Source of the DNA: Bradyrhizobium sp. CB1015
GTDB lineage: Bacteria > Pseudomonadota > Alphaproteobacteria > Rhizobiales > Xanthobacteraceae
NCBI RefSeq assembly: GCF_025200925.1
Contig: NZ_CP104174.1
Coordinates: forward strand, 5,642,001-5,706,000
Length of the DNA: 64,000 bases
Reading direction: 5' to 3'
Both the position numbers and the translations under genes were made by a program. Positions 54,843 to 63,754 of this stretch are shown in pieces. Positions within the stretch are counted from its first letter, which is position 1; every line of letters starts with the position of its first letter. The notes under the pieces were generated by a model. The model did not search any database. It worked only from the letters and a program-made list of their open reading frames with translations, and was not told the origin of the DNA.

Positions 54843-55610
54843 ATGAGCACTTCCCTCTTCGATCTTTCCGGCCGCACCGCGCTCGTGACCGGCTCCTCCC
54901 GCGGCCTCGGTCGAGCCATTGCCGAGGGCATGGCCAAGGCCGGCGCGAAGATCATCATCAACGGCGTCGATCCCAAGCGCGTCGAGCAGGCCGTCGCCGA
55001 ATTTCGTGCCGCCGGCCATCAGGCCGAAGGCGCCGCCTTCAACGTCACCGATGAGCCCGCAATCGTCGCCGCGTTCAACGAGTTCGACAGACAAGGCCTC
55101 GCCGTCGACATCCTCGTCAACAATGCCGGCATCCAACACCGCAAGCCGCTGGTGGAATTCACCACCGACGAATGGCGCAAGGTGATCGAGACCAACCTCA
55201 CCAGCGCCTTCGTGATCGGCCGCGAGGCGGCCAAGCGCATGATCCCGCGCAAGCACGGCAAGATCATCAACATCGGCTCGCTCGGGAGCGAGCTCGCGCG
55301 TCCCACCATCGCGCCCTACACCGCGGCCAAGGGCGGCATCAAGAACCTGACCCGTTCGATGGCGGTGGAATGGGCCCAGCACGGCATCCAGGCCAATGCG
55401 ATCGGCCCCGGCTACATGCTCACCGACATGAACGAGGCGCTGGTCAACAACGCCGATTTCAACAACTGGCTGATGGGCCGCATTCCCTCCAAGCGCTGGG
55501 GCAAGCCGGACGAGCTGGTGGGCGCCGCGATCTTCCTCGCCTCGAATGCGTCGACCTACGTCAACGGCCAGATCATCTATGTCGATGGCGGCATGATCGC
55601 CGCGATGTGA
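54843..55610 (+). CDS. Short-chain dehydrogenase, gluconate 5-dehydrogenase-like (IdnO type)
   Basis: A 255-aa classical SDR. TGSSRGLGRAIAEGMA is the cofactor motif, NNAGIQHRKPLVEF is conserved, and the catalytic Ser-Tyr-Lys includes YTAAKGG, with a serine in IGSLGSE before it. It matches the IdnO/GNO family, which interconverts gluconate and 5-ketogluconate. It follows the dehydratase gene by 12 nt and is 39 nt before the idonate-dehydrogenase-like gene, so this is one operon. Confidence 0.88.
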   Translation: MSTSLFDLSGRTALVTGSSRGLGRAIAEGMAKAGAKIIINGVDPKRVEQAVAEFRAAGHQAEGAAFNVTDEPAIVAAFNEFDRQGLAVDILVNNAGIQHRKPLVEFTTDEWRKVIETNLTSAFVIGREAAKRMIPRKHGKIINIGSLGSELARPTIAPYTAAKGGIKNLTRSMAVEWAQHGIQANAIGPGYMLTDMNEALVNNADFNNWLMGRIPSKRWGKPDELVGAAIFLASNASTYVNGQIIYVDGGMIAAM

Positions 55611-55649
55611 TCGCCAAGATAGCGAGCCAAGACAGCCAAGGAGCAAGCC

Positions 55650-56681
55650 ATGCGCGCCGTCGTCATCCACGCCCCGAAGGACCTGCGGATCGACAGCTAC
55701 GCCGATCCGGCCCCCGGCCCTGGCGAGGTCCGCGTCAAGATCGCCAATGGCGGGATCTGCGGCTCCGACCTGCACTACTACCATCACGGCGGTTTCGGCG
55801 TGGTGCGGATCCAGCAACCGATGGCGCTGGGCCATGAGATCGCCGGCGTCGTCGCTGATGTCGGTGACGGCGTCACCAGCGTCAAGCCGGGCGCGCGCGT
55901 CGCCGTCAACCCGAGCAAGCCGTGCGGGGCTTGCCTGCATTGCCAGGAAGGCCTGCGCAACCAGTGCCTCGACATGCGCTTCCTCGGGAGCGCGATGCGC
56001 TTTCCCCATGTGCAGGGCGGCTTTCGCGAGTTCATCACGATCGACGCCACGCAGGCCGTGCCGGTCGCAGACAAGCTCTCGCTGGCAGAAGCTGCCGTCG
56101 CCGAGCCGCTCGCGGTGTGCCTGCACGCCGGCAAGCAGGCCGGTCCCCTGCTCGGCAAGCGCGTGCTGATCACCGGCTGCGGTCCGATCGGCGCGCTGAT
56201 GATTTTGGTCTCACGTTTCGGCGGCGCGTCGGAGATCGTTGTCACCGATGTGGCCGAGGCGCCGCTCGCGGTCGCGAAAAAGCTCGGCGCCACGCATGCC
56301 ATCAACGTCGCGACCAATGCCATCGCGCTCGATCCCTGGCGCGCCGGCAAGGGCCTGTTCGACACGCTGTTCGAGGCGTCCGGCAACCAGGCAGCGCTCC
56401 GCACCGCGCTCGACGTGCTCAGGCCCGGCGCCACGCTGGTGCAACTCGGCCTCGGCGGCGAGATGACGCTGCCGATCAACTCGATCGTCGCCAAGGAATT
56501 GCAGCTGCGCGGCACCTTCCGCTTCGATCCCGAGTTCGAGCTCGCGGTGCGCCTGATGGGCGAAGGCCTGATCGACGTCAAGCCGCTGATCACGGCCACC
56601 ATGCCGTTCGAGAACGCGGTCGCCGCCTTCGAGCTCGCCACCGACCGCTCGCAGTCGATGAAGGTGCAGCTGACGTTCTGA
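55650..56681 (+). CDS. Zinc-dependent alcohol dehydrogenase, L-idonate 5-dehydrogenase-like (IdnD type)
   Basis: A 343-aa MDR enzyme. Catalytic zinc ligands are in NGGICGSDLHYYHHGG and ALGHEIAGVV. The structural zinc cysteine set is in PCGACLHCQEGLRNQC, and the Rossmann motif is VLITGCGPIGALMI. In known idonate pathways IdnD oxidises L-idonate to 5-ketogluconate, and IdnO then reduces it to gluconate. The dehydratase in front suggests a variant route in which an acid sugar is dehydrated. AAGGAG precedes the start. The gene is complete. Confidence 0.88.
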   Translation: MRAVVIHAPKDLRIDSYADPAPGPGEVRVKIANGGICGSDLHYYHHGGFGVVRIQQPMALGHEIAGVVADVGDGVTSVKPGARVAVNPSKPCGACLHCQEGLRNQCLDMRFLGSAMRFPHVQGGFREFITIDATQAVPVADKLSLAEAAVAEPLAVCLHAGKQAGPLLGKRVLITGCGPIGALMILVSRFGGASEIVVTDVAEAPLAVAKKLGATHAINVATNAIALDPWRAGKGLFDTLFEASGNQAALRTALDVLRPGATLVQLGLGGEMTLPINSIVAKELQLRGTFRFDPEFELAVRLMGEGLIDVKPLITATMPFENAVAAFELATDRSQSMKVQLTF

Positions 56682-57124
56682 GGGTGACGCGGCTTGCTTC
56701 ACCTCTCGCGTAGCAGGACTATCGCATTTGAGAGCTTTTCCCTGCAGCCATCCTTCGAGACGCCCGCCTTTAGGCGGGCTCCTCAGGATGATGGCAGAGT
56801 GTGTGGCTGCAGTTTGAAGAGGCACTGACGCTGATGAGCCTCATCTTGAGGAGGCGCGTACGCGCCGTCTCGAAGGACGAGGCGTGCGCACCGGCCGCCG
56901 CTACAAGTCATACGCGATAGCCTTGTCTCCCGTAGGGAGAGGTCGGATCGCATCGTCAGATGCGATCCGGGAAAGGGGTTAGTCTCACCGGTGGATGGAA
57001 CGCAATCCGGACGGGCCGCCTGAGGCCCGCAGCCGTCACCCTCCCGAGCAACGCCGGGAAAATTTCACGACGTTGCACTGCGGCAAGTCGGGAACGCTTC
57101 CCGCCGCCGGCGTTCTGCCCTTTA
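56682..57124. other. Gap holding a long REP-like repeat and the sensor-kinase promoter
   Basis: The first half (to about 56945) is the repeat described separately. The remainder (56946-57124) has no gene, and translations are not protein-like. A short hairpin GATCGCATCGTCAGATGCGATC (56946-56967) lies in it and could act as a terminator or be part of the repeat family. No clear promoter boxes. Confidence 0.4.
56701..56945. repeat. Intact composite REP-like repeat, about 245 bp
   Basis: Two palindromes (around 56747-56792 and 56838-56882, each with CTTCGAGACG or CGTCTCGAAGG arms) are separated by a spacer. The same order, inverted, is found at 40.64-40.73 plus 42.33-42.48 kb, split there by an IS110-type element. 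This intact copy serves as the empty-site reference. Confidence 0.8.
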
Positions 57125-58546
57125 ATGAGGCGCGACAAGCCCGTTCGCACCAGGTGCAAGCCGATGTGGAATCGCCCGAGATTCGATCTCAAGGTCCGTC
57201 TGACGCTGCGCGTGGCCGCAATATCGGCCGCCTGCTTCGCCGCGATCTCCACCTATTTCCTCGTCACCGCCGATAGCGCCGCGCATGCACGCATCGACGG
57301 GATCGCCGCCATCGTGGCGAAGACGCTGGAGCTGCAGCAAGGCAAGGTGCAGTGGGCGGCGAGCCCCCGCTCGGACTTTCCGAATCTCGACCCGGTGTCG
57401 GCCCATGTGATGACGCCCGGCCTCTGCCTCGGCTTCCGCAGCGCGAGCGGCGAGATGCTGCAGCGTTTCTGCAGCGGCGCGCCTGCCCCGGCCAGCCCGC
57501 CGCCGCAAGCCTTCGCCGCCTTCTATCGCAGCCTGTTCGACCCCGGCCGCGAGGCGGCGCGGCCCGTGATCGTACGCGGAACCAAGCTCGGCGAGACCGT
57601 GGTCTCGGTCGACCCGGCAGTGCAGACGGCGGACGCCTGGCACGAGGCCGGCCGGCTGATGATCGCGCTTGCGATCGCGCTGCCGCTGCTCTGCGCGCTG
57701 GTGTATGCCGCACTGGCCCGCGCCCTGCGCCCCACCCGCATGATCGGCAGCGGCCTCGAACGCATCGCCGCCGGCGACCTCACCGCGCGGCTGCCGCCGT
57801 TCGATCTCGCCGAGCTCTCCGCCATCCGCGACGTCTTCAACCATCTCGCCGAAAGCCTCGACACGGCACTCGCCGAGCGCAACGAGCTGACGCGTAAGCT
57901 GATCGCGCTCCAGGATGAGGAGCGCCGCCATCTCGCCCGCGAGCTGCATGACGAATTCGGCCAGTCGCTCGCCGCGATCCGCGCGCTGGCCGCATCCGCC
58001 CGCCAGACTGCAGCGCAGGACTGTCCCGACTTGTTGGGCGAATGCGACAGCATCGCTCGTACCGCGACCGGCATGATGGAGACGCTGCGTGGTGCGCTGT
58101 TCCGGCTGCGGCCGCCCGATGTCGACGAGCTCGGCCTGGTCGCCAGCCTCGAAGGCCTGGTGTCGGGTTGGAACGGCCGCAGCCGCGGCCAGCCCCGCTT
58201 CGAGATCCGGTTCGAAGGCGCTTTCGACAGCGTGCCCGCCTCCGTCAGTGCCAATCTCTATCGCATCGTGCAGGAGGCGCTCACCAACGCCGCCAAGCAT
58301 GCCGGCGCAACGAAGGTCAGCCTGCATCTGACGATGGCCGACAGCGAAATCGCGCTCGCGATCGAGGACGATGGCCGGCCAAACGAAGCTGCCGCCAAGT
58401 CCGGTATGGGCCTGCTCGGCATGCGCGAGCGCGTCGCCGCGCTTCGTGGCCGGCTCAGCTTTGAGACCGGCCTTCACGGCTCGGCGCTGCGCGTATCCAT
58501 TCCGCTCGCGGCTGCCGCGTCTGAGGCCCTGGAGCATGCGGCATGA
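57125..58546 (+). CDS. NarX/UhpB-type sensor histidine kinase
   Basis: A 473-aa membrane sensor. The first transmembrane helix is at about 28-46 (AAISAACFAAISTYFLVTA), a periplasmic domain follows with two cysteines (LCLGF, RFCSGA), and a second helix (about 170-190) leads to HAMP. The HisKA_3 dimer region carries phospho-His275 (RHLARELHDEFGQSLAAIRA), followed by the HATPase (NLYRIVQEALTNAAKHAGAT, MGLLGMRERV). I chose the ATG at 57125; one at 57164 is equally plausible. The 4-nt overlap with the regulator gene makes them a pair. Confidence 0.88.
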   Translation: MRRDKPVRTRCKPMWNRPRFDLKVRLTLRVAAISAACFAAISTYFLVTADSAAHARIDGIAAIVAKTLELQQGKVQWAASPRSDFPNLDPVSAHVMTPGLCLGFRSASGEMLQRFCSGAPAPASPPPQAFAAFYRSLFDPGREAARPVIVRGTKLGETVVSVDPAVQTADAWHEAGRLMIALAIALPLLCALVYAALARALRPTRMIGSGLERIAAGDLTARLPPFDLAELSAIRDVFNHLAESLDTALAERNELTRKLIALQDEERRHLARELHDEFGQSLAAIRALAASARQTAAQDCPDLLGECDSIARTATGMMETLRGALFRLRPPDVDELGLVASLEGLVSGWNGRSRGQPRFEIRFEGAFDSVPASVSANLYRIVQEALTNAAKHAGATKVSLHLTMADSEIALAIEDDGRPNEAAAKSGMGLLGMRERVAALRGRLSFETGLHGSALRVSIPLAAAASEALEHAA

Positions 58547-59205
58547 GCGCAGTTGAAGCGACGATCCTGCTGGTCGACGACCATTCCGTCGTCCGCGAGG
58601 GCTATCGCTCGGTGTTGCAGAAACAGCCGGGCTTGCGCGTCGTCGCCGAGGCGGCCGACGGTGCGGAAGCTTATCGCCTGTACAAATCCGAAACGCCCGA
58701 TCTCGTCATCATGGACCTCAGCATGCCCGGCATCGGCGGCATCGAGGCCGTCAGGCGGATCAGGCAATGGGACAAGGCGGCGCGAATCCTCGTTTTCACC
58801 ATGCACGAGAACGCCGGCTTTGCCGTGCAGGCGATCCGCGCCGGTGCACGGGGTTACGTCACCAAGACCAGTCCGCCCGAAACCTTGGTGCGCGCGGTCA
58901 AGGACGTGCTCGCCGGAAAGATCGCGATCAGCCCCGACATCGACCACGAGCTTGCGCTGAGCCGGATCAGCGGCGAGAGCTCCGCGGCCGACGTGCTGAC
59001 GCCGCGCGAGTTCGAGGTGCTGCGGCTGCTGCTCGCCGAGAACACGACGGAGCAGATCGCCGAGACGCTGCATGTCAGCCCGAAGACGGTGGCGAACCTG
59101 CATTCCCTGATCAAGGACAAGCTCGGCGTCGGCTCGGACATCGAGCTGGTCCGACTGGCGCTGCGCCAGGGGATCCTGACCGAGGTCGATCTCGGCGAGG
59201 CCTGA
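58543..59205 (+). CDS. LuxR/NarL-family response regulator
   Basis: A 220-aa regulator, partner of the overlapping sensor kinase. The receiver has phospho-Asp58 (LVIMDLSMPGIGGI) and acidic residues in LLVDDHSVVREG. The C-terminal helix-turn-helix is LTPREFEVLRLLLAENTTEQ, then IAETLHVSPKTVANLHSLIK, of the NarL type. The target genes are unknown; the convergent dioxygenase gene and the IdnD operon are nearest. Confidence 0.93.
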   Translation: MSAVEATILLVDDHSVVREGYRSVLQKQPGLRVVAEAADGAEAYRLYKSETPDLVIMDLSMPGIGGIEAVRRIRQWDKAARILVFTMHENAGFAVQAIRAGARGYVTKTSPPETLVRAVKDVLAGKIAISPDIDHELALSRISGESSAADVLTPREFEVLRLLLAENTTEQIAETLHVSPKTVANLHSLIKDKLGVGSDIELVRLALRQGILTEVDLGEA

Positions 59206-59221
59206 GCCGCGCCGCGTCGCC

Positions 59222-60205
59222 TCATTCGCGCGCGACCACCGAGTCCAGCCACGCGCAGTTGAGCGGCGGCACGCGCGGATCGGCGACGCGCACGCCGCGG
59301 GCAGCCGCGTCGAGCCGCATCTCGCGCAACCGCTTGCGCTGCTCTTCGGGCATATGCAGCCGTTCGTGGCCCCACAGTGAGGGCCCGTCAAAGGTCTCGT
59401 GCGGCTGCCAGGTCTCGGGATCGATGACGCGGCCGCCCCAGCCGTATTCGATGAAGAATCCGGACGGCGTATTCACGTAGAACGAGGTCATGTGGTCATT
59501 GGTGTGCCGGCCCAGCGTGTAGGCGATGCGTCCCTCGTCCATCTGCGCGAGGTCGTAGCCCTGCCCGACATCATCGAGGCAGCCGAGCTCGACCATGAAA
59601 TGATGCATCGCCTTCCGCCCCGAGCCGACCATCGCAAAGGAGTGGTGGCGGCCATTGACGTGGAAGAAATAAAGCCCGTAAGGCTTCAGCCCGAAATCGG
59701 AGACGTGAAGGCCGAGCACGTCGCGATAGAACGGCAACAGCGCCTCGACATTCTCCACATTGAGCACGACATGTCCCATGCCGAGCGGCCCGGTGCGGAA
59801 GCCCGAGATCGGACGGCCCGGCTTGAACGGCTCGCTCGCAAGCTCCGGCTTGCAAAACGCTTCCAACCGGTTGCCGGCAGGATCGGCAAATGCGATCAGT
59901 TCGCCGACATGCCGCTCGTCAGCGAGTGCGCGCGAGCCCCGGACCACCTTGATGCCATGGCTTTCCAGCCGTCCTGCCAACTTGCCCAGTTCGGCCGTCG
60001 AAGCAACTTCCCATCCCATCACTGCAAGGCCGGCATCGCTGCCGCCGTCGACGATCAGCCGCTGCTTGCGGTCGTCCATGCGGAAGGCCCGCATCTTGCC
60101 GCCGCGATCGACCTGCTGCATGCCGAGCAGCCCGGTCGCCATCTGGCTCCACTGGTCGAGCTGGGACGAACCGATTCCGATATAGCCGAGCGCTGCGATT
60201 TCCAT
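59222..60205 (-). CDS. Extradiol ring-cleavage dioxygenase (BphC/HsaC-like, VOC superfamily)
   Basis: A 327-aa two-domain, type I extradiol dioxygenase that opens catechol-type rings next to the diol with Fe(II). By alignment with BphC the iron ligands are His145 (MGHVVLNV), His202 (HHFMVE) and Glu253 (FIEYGWGG); a catalytic His is at 187/188 and His238/Tyr243 (NDHMTSFYV). All are kept, so it should be active. It starts with GGAGG upstream and is divergent from the IclR gene, probably its regulator. The substrate is a substituted catechol, unresolved. Confidence 0.9.
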   Translation of the reverse strand: MEIAALGYIGIGSSQLDQWSQMATGLLGMQQVDRGGKMRAFRMDDRKQRLIVDGGSDAGLAVMGWEVASTAELGKLAGRLESHGIKVVRGSRALADERHVGELIAFADPAGNRLEAFCKPELASEPFKPGRPISGFRTGPLGMGHVVLNVENVEALLPFYRDVLGLHVSDFGLKPYGLYFFHVNGRHHSFAMVGSGRKAMHHFMVELGCLDDVGQGYDLAQMDEGRIAYTLGRHTNDHMTSFYVNTPSGFFIEYGWGGRVIDPETWQPHETFDGPSLWGHERLHMPEEQRKRLREMRLDAAARGVRVADPRVPPLNCAWLDSVVARE

Positions 60206-60353
60206 CGAATTCCTCCCGAAGGCATCGCAGTCGCCGTCCTGCGACGAGCTTGATACCGGCCGCGCGCGATCCTACGGTGGCGTTCCGCAATCGCCTCGCG
60301 TTCGCAGGTGACAATAAGCGCGCCGGGATGTGCCACAAGGGAGGAAATAGCAA

Positions 60354-61145
60354 GTGTCCAAGGAGCGGACGCGGAACGGCCAGCCGCGGCAGTCTGAGGG
60401 CGTCCGCGCCTTCAAGCGCGGGCTCGACGTGCTGCACGAGGTCAACCGCTCCGGCGGCATCCGCGCCGGCGACGTCGCCCGCGCGCTCGACCTGCCCCGC
60501 CCCACGGTCTACCGCCTCCTCGAAACCCTGGAGGAGCTCGGCTATATCGCCCGCAGCGCCAGCGACGACCGATTTCGGGTCACCCGGCGCGCCCTAAGCC
60601 TCGGCGACGGCTATGATCCCGGCGTGGTGATCTGCCAGGCGGCGGCGCCTTATCTCGCCGATCTCAGCAAGAAGCTGGTCTGGCCGGTCGATCTCTCCAC
60701 GTATGAGAACGCGGCGATGGTGGTGCAGGAGACCACGCACTCTCGCAGCCCGCTCTCGATCGACCGCGGCATGATCGGCAAGCGCCTGCCGATGCTGCGT
60801 ACGTCTGCGGGCCGCGCCTATCTCGCCGCCTGCCCTGCGCGCGAACGCGATCTCATCCTCAATCATCTCCGCCGCATCGATGAGGTCGACGATCGCCCGT
60901 TCCTCGACCAGGGCCGGCTCGACCGCATGATCGCCGAAACCGCCGCGCGAGGTTACGCAATCCGAAGCGAGGGCGAATACAATCCCAAGACGGCCTCGAT
61001 AGCCGTCCCGATCGTGCGGGGTGGAGCCGTGTTCGGCTGCATCTCCATCATCTGGATCCGTTCGGCGCTGGGCATCGAGGAAGCCATCGCAACCTTTGTC
61101 GATCCGATGCGCAGCGCCGCGGCAGCCATCGACGTCGGAGCATGA
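60354..61145 (+). CDS. IclR-family regulator, MhpR-like
   Basis: A 263-aa regulator with an N-terminal winged helix (SGGIRAGDVARALDLPRPTV, then YRLLETLEELGYIARSASDD) and an effector domain (RTSAGRAYLAACPARERDLI). Among IclR proteins it looks closest to MhpR, activator of 3-(3-hydroxyphenyl)propionate degradation, which fits the nearby dioxygenase and flavin monooxygenase genes. The start is GTG at 60354 with GGAGG upstream. It is divergent from the dioxygenase gene. Confidence 0.88.
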   Translation: MSKERTRNGQPRQSEGVRAFKRGLDVLHEVNRSGGIRAGDVARALDLPRPTVYRLLETLEELGYIARSASDDRFRVTRRALSLGDGYDPGVVICQAAAPYLADLSKKLVWPVDLSTYENAAMVVQETTHSRSPLSIDRGMIGKRLPMLRTSAGRAYLAACPARERDLILNHLRRIDEVDDRPFLDQGRLDRMIAETAARGYAIRSEGEYNPKTASIAVPIVRGGAVFGCISIIWIRSALGIEEAIATFVDPMRSAAAAIDVGA

Positions 61146-61183
61146 ACTCGGAACTCCGATGACAGGGATCGACAAGGCGCGGG

Positions 61184-62368
61184 CTATGCGCGTTTCACCC
61201 GAACCGGCAAGGAAGCCAGGCCACGCAGCACGTTGTTGAGCGCCAGCACGGGTTCCCCGATCTCGAAGCAGGCCACACGCTTCACCAGGGCTTCGAGCAG
61301 TGCCGTCATCTCCAGCCGGGCCAGATGAAGGCCTGCGCACATGTGCGTCCCGTTGCCGAAGCCCAGATGGTCGTTGGCGCGGCGTGTCACGTCGAAGCGT
61401 TCCGGATCCTGCCATTTTCGCTCGTCGCGATTGGCCGACGCGTACAGCAGCAGGAGCCGGCTCTCGCGCGGAATGGCCAGGTCTGCAATCGTCGCATCGG
61501 CCGCGAGATAGCGCGTGAATCCCCGGACGGGAGATTCCAGCCGCAACGCCTCGTTGATCGCGTTCGGGATCAGGGCCGGATCGTTGCGGACCAGATCCCA
61601 TTGCGCGGGATGCCGGCCGAACAGCAAGACCAGGTTGGCCGTCGCGAAGATGGTCGTATCAAGGCTCGGGCCGAGATAGTCCCTCATCAGCACCGCGCAG
61701 CGCTCGGGCTCGACCTCGCCTCGGTCCGCAGCGGCGAAGACGCGGTCGCCCCAGCTGCCGGGCCGCAGACGAGTCCTGATCTCTTCGCCGCCGAGATAGG
61801 CGCGCATCTCCTGGACGTCCTTCAAAGCCGTGCAGGCCCGTGCATTCATGGTGCCGAGCACGTTGAAGGTCGCAGCAGCCCAGCGCAGCATGCTGCTGCG
61901 ACCATGATCCTCCAGCCCCACGAGCTCGGAGACGATCGTCAGCGGCAGGTGCTGAGCCAGATCTGATACCGCATCGAACGCGCCGCGGGCGACCAGATCG
62001 TCGACAAGCCGGTGGGCTTCCGCCCTGATCTGCGGCGCAATCTCCTCCAGAGCCCGCGGCAGCAGAGGGGCCGCTATGATCGCGCGAAGGCGATCATGCA
62101 AGGGCGCATCGCTCGCCAGCGTGGTGCCTTGCGAGATGTTGTTGACGTGGTCGTTGGCGGCAACTCCCTGTGCCGACGAGAACACGGCCGGATTTCGCAG
62201 GGCGGCGCGGACGTCGTCGAAGCGGGCCATCGCATGGAGCCCGTTACGCGGCAGCCAGACCACAGCGCCCAGATCGCGAAGGGCTCTGTAGTGCGGGTAT
62301 GGATCGAGCAGGACCTCGTCGCTGTAGAGATCGACATCATAGACAGGTTGTCCGGGATTGGCCGGCAT
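61184..62368 (-). CDS. Cytochrome P450
   Basis: A 394-aa soluble, heme-thiolate monooxygenase. The heme loop is LGFGNGTHMCAGLHLARLEM with ligand Cys344. The ExxR pair is in NEALRLESPVRGF, and the I-helix has GPSLDTTIFATANL, where the usual AG(x)DT is altered to GPSLDTT. It lies 33 nt after the binding-protein gene in the same direction. It probably hydroxylates or demethylates an aromatic compound and needs ferredoxin partners not encoded here. Confidence 0.93.
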   Translation of the reverse strand: MPANPGQPVYDVDLYSDEVLLDPYPHYRALRDLGAVVWLPRNGLHAMARFDDVRAALRNPAVFSSAQGVAANDHVNNISQGTTLASDAPLHDRLRAIIAAPLLPRALEEIAPQIRAEAHRLVDDLVARGAFDAVSDLAQHLPLTIVSELVGLEDHGRSSMLRWAAATFNVLGTMNARACTALKDVQEMRAYLGGEEIRTRLRPGSWGDRVFAAADRGEVEPERCAVLMRDYLGPSLDTTIFATANLVLLFGRHPAQWDLVRNDPALIPNAINEALRLESPVRGFTRYLAADATIADLAIPRESRLLLLYASANRDERKWQDPERFDVTRRANDHLGFGNGTHMCAGLHLARLEMTALLEALVKRVACFEIGEPVLALNNVLRGLASLPVRVKRA

Positions 62369-62401
62369 CCTCTGTTCTCCCTCACCGAACCGAGGCCCAC
62401 C

Positions 62402-63550
62402 TCAGGGCACCGCCACCCATTCACCCTTCTGGAGCTGACCAAGCGTCAGCGCGCTCTGGTCGAGGCCGGTATGGTCATTGGGACCGTAATTGTAGACGCC
62501 GCGGGAGCCGGCCAGGCCTCGGAGCCCTTCGATCGCGCTGCGGAGGCCCTCGCGAAATTCGGCGGTCCCAGGCGCTCCCACCTTGAGAGCAGCCGGTGCA
62601 GCGCGTTCGATCAGGAGCAGAGCATCGTAGGCGGATCCCGCAAAGATGTTGCGGCTTCCCGGACCGAACTTTGATTCGTAGCGCTGAATGAATTCCAGCG
62701 CAGCCTGCTTGGCGGGATGGCCATCCGGCAACGAGGCGGCGCCGACTGCCGGGCTCAGCGGCACGAAGATGCCGTCACCTTGCGCGCCAGTCAGCTTCCG
62801 GAAATCTCCGAAAGTGGCGCCGAGCGTGCCGTACACCTTGCCTGCAAATCCCTTCTCGCGAAGCTGAAGAAGCGGCAGCGCCGCGGGCGCACCGGAGGCC
62901 GCAATGAGGACGGCATCGGGATCGGCGGCGACGATCTTGAGGATCTGCCCGACGACAGTGTTATCGGTCCGTGCATATTTCTCGTCGGCGACGAGCGCGA
63001 TCCCCGCCGCCGCGCACATCTCCGCACCGACCTTGCTCCAGGCGTCACCATAGGAATCGCCGAAACCGATCAGGGCGAGTTTCTTGACGCCGCTCTTCTT
63101 CATGTGTGCGAACAACGGCGCGGCTTCGTGATCGTCGTTGGTGGTCGTCTTGAATATCCAGCGCCTCCGCGCATCGACCGGCGCCACCAGGGCGTTGACC
63201 GGGGCAAGCGTGATGACCGGAAGCCGGTATTCGACCGCAGGATCGATAACCGCGAAAGATCCGGGCGTCGTGGTCGGGCCGACGAGAATGTCGATGCTGC
63301 TGCCCTGAAACAGCTTCCGCATCGCTGCGACCGCCGCAGTGCTGTCCGAGGCTTCGTCGAGAAACAGATAGTTAACCTTGTGGCCTGCTATTTCGGTCGC
63401 GCCAAAGCTGGTCCCGTTGCGCTCCGCACTTCCAATCGCCGCGGCCGGACCGGTCGTGGACAGCAGAATTCCCACGTTGATGTCCGCGGCCGAAGCGGGC
63501 GCCACGAACAGTTGGATCGCAAGGCAGGCCACTCCCGCGCATTTCAGCAT
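62402..63550 (-). CDS. Periplasmic substrate-binding protein of a branched-chain-amino-acid-type ABC importer
   Basis: A 382-aa protein with a cleavable signal peptide (MLKCAGVACLAIQLFVAPAS, cut likely after ASA) and the start DINVGILLSTTGPAAAIGSA typical of LivJ/LivK-type proteins. In aromatic loci such proteins bring aromatic acids to the importer. No permease or ATPase gene is in the window, so it works with parts encoded elsewhere or beyond the edge. GGAGGA precedes the start. It is first in an operon with the P450. Confidence 0.9.
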   Translation of the reverse strand: MLKCAGVACLAIQLFVAPASAADINVGILLSTTGPAAAIGSAERNGTSFGATEIAGHKVNYLFLDEASDSTAAVAAMRKLFQGSSIDILVGPTTTPGSFAVIDPAVEYRLPVITLAPVNALVAPVDARRRWIFKTTTNDDHEAAPLFAHMKKSGVKKLALIGFGDSYGDAWSKVGAEMCAAAGIALVADEKYARTDNTVVGQILKIVAADPDAVLIAASGAPAALPLLQLREKGFAGKVYGTLGATFGDFRKLTGAQGDGIFVPLSPAVGAASLPDGHPAKQAALEFIQRYESKFGPGSRNIFAGSAYDALLLIERAAPAALKVGAPGTAEFREGLRSAIEGLRGLAGSRGVYNYGPNDHTGLDQSALTLGQLQKGEWVAVP

Positions 63551-63649
63551 CGTCGTTCCTCCGCGGCTGCCTCAATCGACAACCTGCACTTTTTTTCCTG
63601 ATCCTAACTAACCAAGGCAGGCCGGCTCGAAGTAGCGCGATTGCGGAAA

Positions 63650-63703
63650 TGTCCGACTGGCGGACAACACGGGTTTTGGAGGAGACCGTCCGCTGGGCGG
63701 ACA
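63650..63703. promoter_or_regulatory. Paired TGTCCG-N5-CGGACA inverted repeats, probable IclR operator
   Basis: TGTCCG (63650-63655) and CGGACA (63661-63666) form a perfect 17-bp inverted repeat. A second, CGTCCG-N5-CGGACA, lies at 63687-63703 with its centre 37 bp away. Both stand between the divergent binding-protein gene and the flavin monooxygenase gene. The size and spacing resemble IclR-type sites, so MhpR-like control is inferred. Confidence 0.6.
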
Positions 63704-63754
63704 CTTGGCACGCCGGCGTTGAAGGACCGGCCTTGCCTGGGGAAAAGATGCCCC

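Noticed and set aside
54060..56126. 688-codon minus-strand frame opposite the sugar-acid operon
   Set aside because: Spans three clear plus-strand genes; composition shows it is an antisense artefact.
57122..58537. 471-codon minus-strand frame opposite the sensor kinase
   Set aside because: Antisense artefact for the same reason; no ribosome-binding site or domain.
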